From Antedon mediterranea (lineage: Eukaryota > Echinodermata > Crinoidea > Comatulida > Antedonidae), in the NCBI RefSeq assembly GCF_964355755.1, contig NC_092677.1, positions 22,788,101 through 22,852,100 on the forward strand: a DNA stretch of 64,000 nt. Reading direction: 5' to 3'. Under the pieces are notes generated by a model. It made no database searches and was not told the origin of the DNA. It saw only the letters and a list, made by a program, of their open reading frames with translations. The position numbers and the translations under genes are program-made. Positions 56,401-62,400 of this stretch are shown one piece after another; position 1 is the first letter of the stretch, and each line of letters opens with the position of its first letter.

Positions 56401-59400
56401 GGGTGTTTCATTCATTCTTCTGTTACAGGTGTAGGTCAAAGGTTAACCATATACACATCAAGAAGAAACATTTAGGCCAAGAGATTAAATATGTAGTGAC
56501 TGAGTCATCGATGTTTTCAAACCTCTATGAGCTTGTAACTCATTATCGAAAACATACTTTGAAGGCTCGTAATGGCATGACGATTTTACTAACTGAATCT
56601 GTTCCCCAACTTAAACACCAACATCACGAAAAAGAAGTGTAAGTTTGGACAAAACAAAATTCATCAAAATTTTACCTTTAAGTGTAATTATTTTTTTATA
56701 AATAGGCCAAAAAATAGCCTTTAATAGTAAATTTCAGTTCTTAGAATTAAACAAAAATATTTGAATACTTTATCAAAATTGCTTTAGTTAAAATAAAATC
56801 CAAAAATTTTTGTCTTGCTTTTGCAAAAAATCAATAGTATTGCCATTCTTCCCACAAAAAAAAAAAAAGCATTTAAAACAATTTGTTTTTATTTATAAAA
56901 TCAAATGCAGAAAAATGATGATCATTGCCATAAATTATCACCATTCTTAACATTACTGTCTTTATTTCTTATGAATTCATTTTACTCTACTTATTGAAAA
57001 ACTATACCACAATTCATGTTGCATTTTATTTCTGAACATAACAATATTTAATATTTACAAGCATAGAAATTGGCTTTTTCTTTCATACAACTTTTTTTAT
57101 TTGTTATTTAACTATCTTGAGTTCAGTTATAATTTTTAGGATTAATTTTCCAGAAAAAGAGTAAGCATGATGTTTTTATGTTTTAACAACATAATCTTGT
57201 TTTTTGTCTTTGACATTGCATGTTTGTTTATTATTTTGTGTGTTAACAAATTTTGCATTATTATAACTCAAATAATATTTTTGTATTTCTCTAACTAACA
57301 TGAATGATCAAAGAAGTACTGCACTGTTTTGTAGAAAAAAATTGTTGAAATTTAAATGTGTCTTGCAGTGCAAAATGTTGACATTTTTCGCGACTTCTAC
57401 TTGTAAAATGTGTAAAAATTAAACCATTTTTTTTTTCAAATTAAAACTACTAATAAATCATCTATATGATAACTCAAAACATAGTCCTCTACCCTATAAG
57501 CCACATGACCAATACTAACCCTTTTCGAGCTGCGGAACTATTTATTTCCCATTTAACCATTCAGCTATGTAATATGTACCTCCATCCAATCCAATCCAAA
57601 ACGGCCTTTACTTATTGAACTACCATGTTTTTGTGCCAGTCCATTAGACGGGTTTTATGATATAGATATAATATTAAAAATAAGAAATGTCAATATAAAG
57701 CATTGTTTGCTGCAGTACTTATTTGATCTTTCATGGCACATTCTTAGTATTTACTAACTTTGTTGTGTATATTGACAGTTGAATGACATGAGTGCGTTTG
57801 AATCTTAGTAATGTAATAATGAAATATATAATACAAATATGTATGCAAAATGTACAAAAGCAGCACCTGTCACCAGGTATAAAGGTGGCAGATGCAGCCT
57901 GTGTTGTTCTACCCATACTGTACAAAAGCAGCACCTGTCACCAGGTATAAAGGTGGCAGATGCAGCCTGTGTTGTTCTATCCATACTGTAAAACCTCGAA
58001 AAAAAGCCCTGCCCTTTTTAGTATTCAAACTAAACTAAACTAAAGAGGAGGGCTTCTTTTCGAAATGAATGCCGTAAATTTTGTGAATTTCTACTAAAAC
58101 ATTACCTGCCAATGTTACATATTTGTGATCAAAATACCATATTAAACTGTCAAATGAATGTATGATATAAACTCGATCATATATTATATCTGCTTTAAGT
58201 TATCTGGCATTAAATCAACTTGTTCTTTTGAAATTCAATAAGTCTATCTCGAAAACAAGCCCATCGAGATTACTTTTGCAGTCCAAAGAGGCGACTTCAT
58301 TTCGAGATGGGCTTCTTTTCGTGGTTTTACGGTATTTCTTGCCTAAACGTACATTCTATAAATTATTAATCAAACCAAACAAGATTGGCATATGAAATAG
58401 ATTATGTGTTCAACAAACTGTATGTGTGTGGTGTTATTCTACCTTGAATTTATTGTTGTGATTGTTTGAGTCAAGTGACCAAGTAGTGAAAGAGTCAGAG
58501 TACAGCAAACCAAAATGTAGGCACAGGTTTGAGGCACTCCTCAGCCATAGCAGGTTTGAGGCACTCCTCAGCCAAAGCAGGTTTGAGGCACTCCTCAGCC
58601 ATAGCAGGTTTGAGGCACTCCTCAGCCATAGCAGGTTTGAGGCACTCCTCAGCCATAGCAGGTTTGAGGCACTCCTCAGCCATAGCAGGTTTGAGGCACT
58701 CCTCAGCCATAGTCCTTAGGCAAAACAAACATAAACTTGTTAAGCATCACAAATTTAAAGCTGCCTGTTTTATTTTTAATTTTTTTACAAAGTACCAAAA
58801 AACAACCAAAAATTAACATTTGATTATCCCAGCCCTGAAATTTATTCAGAGGTTGATGATTAACAAGTGTATTTTTTTATTTGGCCTTATGGCCTTAAAA
58901 TTAGAGGTTGAGTGTACACATCTTGCTTGAGTGCACTTGAGAACCCAGTTCATCTTTTCAGAAATAGTGGGGAGTTACCCCAGTGTTACAGATGTCGGCC
59001 TGTTGTTAATCACTGCAGTGGCCTCTTGGTTATGGAAACCAAAAAGTTGGGATACAAATTTAGACTGAATGATTTTGATGAAGTTTTCCATATGACTTTA
59101 CATTCATATAAAAGTAATTACTATAATATTTGCTTTTTTTTCTAGATGGTTTCATAACCGATTAACCAGACATGAAGCAGAGAATATGTTAAAACGTATA
59201 CAAAAAGATGGTGCCTTCTTAGTTCGCAAACGATTTGATACCAATGATTCATATGCCATCTCATTCAGGTTAATATTAGTATGCTAAAAATTGTTATCTA
59301 ATAATGTGTTTATCCCCATGGACTTAGGGGCGGCCTCAGTTTGTTATTACATGCAATCCACTGCATGTAACCGATAACACCTGAAAATTGAAATGTGTAT

Positions 59401-62400
59401 ACCTGGTACTACTGGGTATAGGTAAAATAACTGTTTAAACATATTTAAATAATATTTATATTGCTTTATAACGATGATTTAAAAGGGACTTTAGGCCCAC
59501 CCCCTCCCCTAAAATCTAACTCTTTAAAATAATATAATAACTATTTATATTTTTCTGCAACCTGACGGGATCGTTTTTATCATTTAAAGCCGTCAAATGT
59601 GTATACCTGGTACTACTGGGTATAGGTAAAATAACTGTTTAAACATAATTATTTAAATAATATTTATATTTCCTTATAAAGATAAATTAAAAGGGACTTT
59701 AGGCCCCACCCTCCCCCTCCCTCCTAAAATTTAACTTTTTAAAATAAAATAATGACTATTTTTATTTTTCTGCAACCTGACGGGATCGTTTTTATCATTT
59801 ATGAAATATTTAGCCCCCCCTAATCTATAATGCTGGGTCCGCCCCTGATTAATACAATATTCAAAAGATATAAAACTTGAACATTTGTGTCAAAATTATT
59901 ACTTTTCAAAAATATACTTGACAAATTCTGTGGCGTTTATCTGTAAACTTTCAGAGCGGAGGGCAAAATTAAGCATTGTCGTATCAAAGCGGAAGGCAGA
60001 CTGTTTGTTATTGGTACTGCTCAGTTTGAAAGTTTGTCTGAGCTTGTATCCTACTATGAGAAGTACCCCCTCTATAGGAAGATGAAGCTTAAATTGCCTG
60101 TGAATGACGCTGTTGTAGAACTTCATGGGCAGGTATGTGATTTGGAGGCTGCATTTCTTCTAATTTCAAGTGGTATTTTTTTCTAATTTCAAGTGGTATT
60201 TTTTTCATACATATCCAACAGTAAGTCGCAAATTATATGATGGATGAACTTTATAATTTAACTTCAAGTCTCACTTTAGGCTTAGGGGGTTGAGTTGAAA
60301 GAGTCATGAGTTACAACTCTGACCCTAGATCAGGATTGAACCCTGGAACTTGAGATTGGAAGGCAATCATGTTAACCACCAAGTTACAGCTTCACTACTC
60401 AATGTTCACTGTTTGATTTTGAATTTGATTTGAATTTAATTGGAAAATCATCATAAAAAAATACATACAAAGTGATAACATAAATCACGAACATTACAAA
60501 TAATACATAAATAAAAGATTTTCCAGGATAGCCCAAAAAGCATATCAGCGTATTTCCATTGGGATCCTTTAACAATCTGAAATATAAAATATAAACATTA
60601 CAAAGTATTGCATTAAACATGTAAATATAACAAAAACAATAATATAGAAAACAAGTTTAATTAAAAGACTATGATTGACTTATAGTTATTTGGTTGAAAA
60701 GAAATGTGATTTAACTTTAAATTAAATTTGTTTTCTATTTGCTGAATGGAATGAGGTAGGTTATTCCATGCCTTTATGCCTGTGTAATAAAACGTTTTAG
60801 ATATTTGACTATCAGATTTAGGAACTGAAAAACCATTGACACTACTTCTAGTCATATAATGGTGGTTAGATGAAACTCTTTTAAACTTTTCAGTCAAATA
60901 AGGTACTGATTTTCCATAAAAAATCTTATGAACATGATTAAGTTTGAGTTGGCAAATTCTATCCTCTAGACATAATTGATCGATTTGGTTAAATAACTAT
61001 ACTGATACTAAACTGATTCATTTATTTATTTATTTATTGATAAGTGTGTCTATTCATAATAATGCTGTTTATTTTAATAAAAAAGATTTTAAAAAAAGAT
61101 TTTAACTTTAGAAATATAATTAAACAAAATTTGTATTTGATAGAATGTTGACGGTGATGATTCTATTTATGGTCCTTCGGATCTGTATATTTCACCTAAC
61201 TACATTGTACCAAAGGTAATGTATTGTACTCTACATTTATTCAATTTAATCATCTATTCTGGTTTTTTTATCATCTTGAATAGATTGCCAATGCCACTCT
61301 GATCATGTAGCTTGGTTTTTGATCTCAGCCATAAAAAAAGAATGAAACCAATGAATGGAATGAAATAAACAATCACACAAATGATAATGTTTTTTTTTTG
61401 ATGTGTGATAAAAATTATACAAAGAAAATCTTGTTTTGTTTACTTGGAATCAGATAGCAATACTGTTTTTCAATCTTATGTGTTTGCAGGTTGTTGTAAA
61501 GGCTCTGTACGACTACCGAGCTCAAAGAGATGATGAATTGTCCTTTTGTAAACATGCAATCATCACTAATGTAGATAAACAGGATCACGGATGGTTAGTT
61601 GACTTTACTATAGCATCTTTGAGAGTGCGATATTGGTATATATATAAACCGCTTCTGATTGATTGATTTGATTGAAATTTATATTTATACTGGGTAACCT
61701 CTTCAGTCAAAGATTGGTCTCCCAGAGGGCCCAGTTGGTGATCAGTGGCTTTGATGTACTAATACACCGGGGTAACCCCCTACTCGTCTCGAAAGATGTA
61801 CTAGGTTCTTTAAAGTGCACACGAGCTAGATGTGTACACTGGACCTACGGTTTATAGTCCTTATCCGAGAAGACTCGTTCTACCACCAGAACCATGGAGT
61901 GAGTGGGCCTCGAACCCCTGCCGATGTTATGGCTACGTAATTACGGTTCCACTGTCTTAACCGCTCGGCCACTCACTCACTCTGGGCTTCTATGGAGGTC
62001 TACACTAGAAATCATTTGTAAAAATCTTACACTTACAATCTTACTCCCCTTGATTGGTGAGTTTCACCACATTTATGGTAAAACTGTTGATCTGTGAAAA
62101 GCATGTCATAAGGTCATAGATGTGTTGCTGACTCGCAAAGGTGTTGGCAAGTTTTAGATGGCAAGCAGCAATTGAAAACTGCCATCTTATCTATTGGGAA
62201 AAGCTACTGGGATATTTACCCAGACATTATTATTATTGTAAAACCTACTACCAAAAAATGTCCAGGGTGAATGAGACTTTAATTACATCTTCTGAACTGT
62301 TAAATGGCTCCATCTTGTACTGAATTCTTTCACGTTGTATATTCTGCAGGTGGAAAGGTGATTATGGTGGCAAAAAAAATATGTGGTTTCCATCAAATTA

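Noticed and set aside
57145-57165. Possible 7-nt microexon 'aaaaaga' between 'tttccag' and 'gtaagc'
   Set aside because: Seven nucleotides would break the phase between exons 18 and 19. It may be a chance match, or at most a remnant of another half-SH2 exon end.
58462-58816. Repeat protein frames (RFEALLSHS-type) on both strands
   Set aside because: Pure products of the 27-bp minisatellite, within an intron, with no splice or start support.
58912-59145. 77-codon open frame as a separate gene
   Set aside because: Only the part after the acceptor-like site at 58991 resembles an SH2 half domain; the upstream part is intronic and the frame ends at the TAG of the exon 19 acceptor.
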